Source of the DNA: JBBIMP01 sp037444305
Lineage (GTDB): Bacteria > Acidobacteriota > UBA6911
Direction of reading: 5' to 3'
DNA length: 64,000 nucleotides
NCBI GenBank assembly: GCA_037444305.1
Contig: JBBIMP010000012.1
Coordinates: forward strand, 124,001-188,000
Shown here: piece by piece, positions 63,381 to 64,000 of the stretch
Position numbering within the stretch: position 1 is the stretch's first letter
Layout of the letters: each line of letters opens with the position of its first letter
Translations under genes and position numbers: made by a program
The notes under the pieces: generated by a model
Told to the model about the DNA's origin: nothing
The model's database searches: none
Seen by the model: only the letters and a program-made list of their open reading frames with translations

Positions 63381-64000
63381 ATGTCGCGGCAAAAGAAACT
63401 CTCACTTGCGGAAATGAAGGTTGGCGTCTTGGTCGGTTTTGCCCTGCTGCTTCTGGCCGCTGCAATATTGCAGCAGAGCTGGGGCTTTGACCTCTTTTCA
63501 AAATCCATCAAGGCCATTACCTACCTCCCCGATGTGGGAGGGCTCAAACCGGGGGCTCCGGTCTGGCTGGCCGGAATCGAAATCGGCAAGGTCAGCAAGG
63601 TCTCTATCGTCCCGCCTGAGATTTATGCCGGCAACCAGGCTACCTTTCAGAATATCGCCGCTGCGAAGAAGCGGCTCGAGGCTGTCGATCCCAAACAGCC
63701 GAATGCTCCAGGAATCATTGCGGACCTGCGGGAGCAGATCCGCGAGTACAAGCTGGAGCTGCGCTTCGTCGAAGTCCAGCTCGAAATCCGGCAGGAGTTC
63801 ATCAACCGAATCAGCCGGGATTCCGAAGTCAGCATTGGTTCTCGGGGTTTGATCGGGGACTCATTCATTGAGATCTCTCCCGGAACCTACGGTATTCTGC
63901 CGGCGATGCTGGACGAGTTTTACCTGATTGAGGGTATAAGAACAACGGGCTTTCGTGAAATCATGACGGGAGCCAATGATGTCGTCGCCAATTTCGGCAT
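63381..64000 (+). CDS. mlaD: MlaD-family MCE protein, partial (3' end off the window)
   Basis: 206 codons seen, from ATG 63381 with GGGGGAAGG upstream. One membrane anchor (VGVLVGFALLLLAAAIL), then an MCE domain starting AITYLPDVGGLKPGAPVWLAGIEIGKVSKV and resuming with VQLEIRQEFINRI, IGSRGLIGDSFIEISPG. Between those halves lies a helical insertion of about 45-50 residues (about 80-125), which is unusual. MCE proteins form periplasmic rings that carry lipids. The rest of the protein is beyond the window. Confidence 0.88.
   Translation, partial: MSRQKKLSLAEMKVGVLVGFALLLLAAAILQQSWGFDLFSKSIKAITYLPDVGGLKPGAPVWLAGIEIGKVSKVSIVPPEIYAGNQATFQNIAAAKKRLEAVDPKQPNAPGIIADLREQIREYKLELRFVEVQLEIRQEFINRISRDSEVSIGSRGLIGDSFIEISPGTYGILPAMLDEFYLIEGIRTTGFREIMTGANDVVANFG

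Overview
The window reads as a bacterial chromosome segment of roughly 60% G+C by eye. It is packed with single-copy housekeeping genes and has no insertion sequence, phage gene, CRISPR array, rRNA or tRNA that I can recognise. The gene set suggests a Gram-negative (diderm) bacterium: BamD lipoprotein, Mla lipid-transport genes, an LpxL-type acyltransferase and an AMIN-domain amidase. Several families and habits point to Acidobacteriota: a short Bat operon, a receiver protein with an amphipathic C-terminal tail, secreted TPR proteins and many small envelope proteins of unknown function. That placement is inference, because no rRNA or other phylogenetic marker was analysed.

Layout. 1-9625: a divergent tsaB/mutS head with overlapping sigma70-type promoters, then a plus-strand run of mutS, three lipid-linked-sugar genes (GT-C transferase, LPG-synthase-TM protein, ArnC-like GT2), the selenium-cofactor gene yqeC, a SpoU-type RNA methyltransferase and rarA. 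9656-13859 (minus): uppP and a three-gene Bat (VWA/BatD) operon. 14082-19994 (plus): guaA, dnaE, accA. 20047-26412 (minus): mutL, hisS, a 720-base stretch holding only a possibly broken small gene, and a three-gene cluster of unknown function. 26482-27456 (plus): an LpxL-family acyltransferase. 27453-34432 (minus): an operon of threonine aldolase, acyl-CoA dehydrogenase, meaB, methylmalonyl-CoA epimerase, methylthioadenosine phosphorylase, a PfkB kinase and a secreted TPR protein. 34703-40323 (minus): hemW, a second PfkB kinase, a RadC-family gene, fabG, a carbonic-anhydrase-remnant protein, VanZ, a 57-residue membrane protein and its overlapping partner. 40496-49534 (plus): pilT, recX, alaS, a lytic transglycosylase, an amidase, a secreted protein and a Crp/Fnr regulator. 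49539-61377 (minus): aroC, then def-fmt-rsmB-rpe-bamD-response regulator-valS-birA-ftsY. 61551-64000 (plus): mlaE-mlaF-mlaD, the last cut by the window edge.

How the genes work together. Information processing dominates: mismatch repair (mutS, mutL), replication and fork repair (dnaE, rarA, recX), three aminoacyl-tRNA synthetases, N-formyl handling (fmt/def) and rRNA or tRNA modification. A second theme is envelope building: uppP, glycosyltransferases, LpxL, amidase, transglycosylase, BamD, Mla and FtsY. A third is propionate or odd-chain acyl-CoA metabolism (acyl-CoA dehydrogenase, epimerase, MeaB) joined to methylthioadenosine salvage.

Points of interest. Canonical -35/-10 promoters can be read at several operon heads. 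In four of them (tsaB, def, the 40323 gene and mlaE) the predicted transcript start falls within a few bases of the start codon and no Shine-Dalgarno is present, whereas many operon-internal genes have strong GGAGG-like sites. Other second-look items are the C-terminal carbonic anhydrase remnant, a Bat protein that has lost its metal site, an insertion inside the MlaD MCE domain, an orphan yqeC, and the unknown gene trio at 23953-26412. I do not see a clear new defence or mobile system here.
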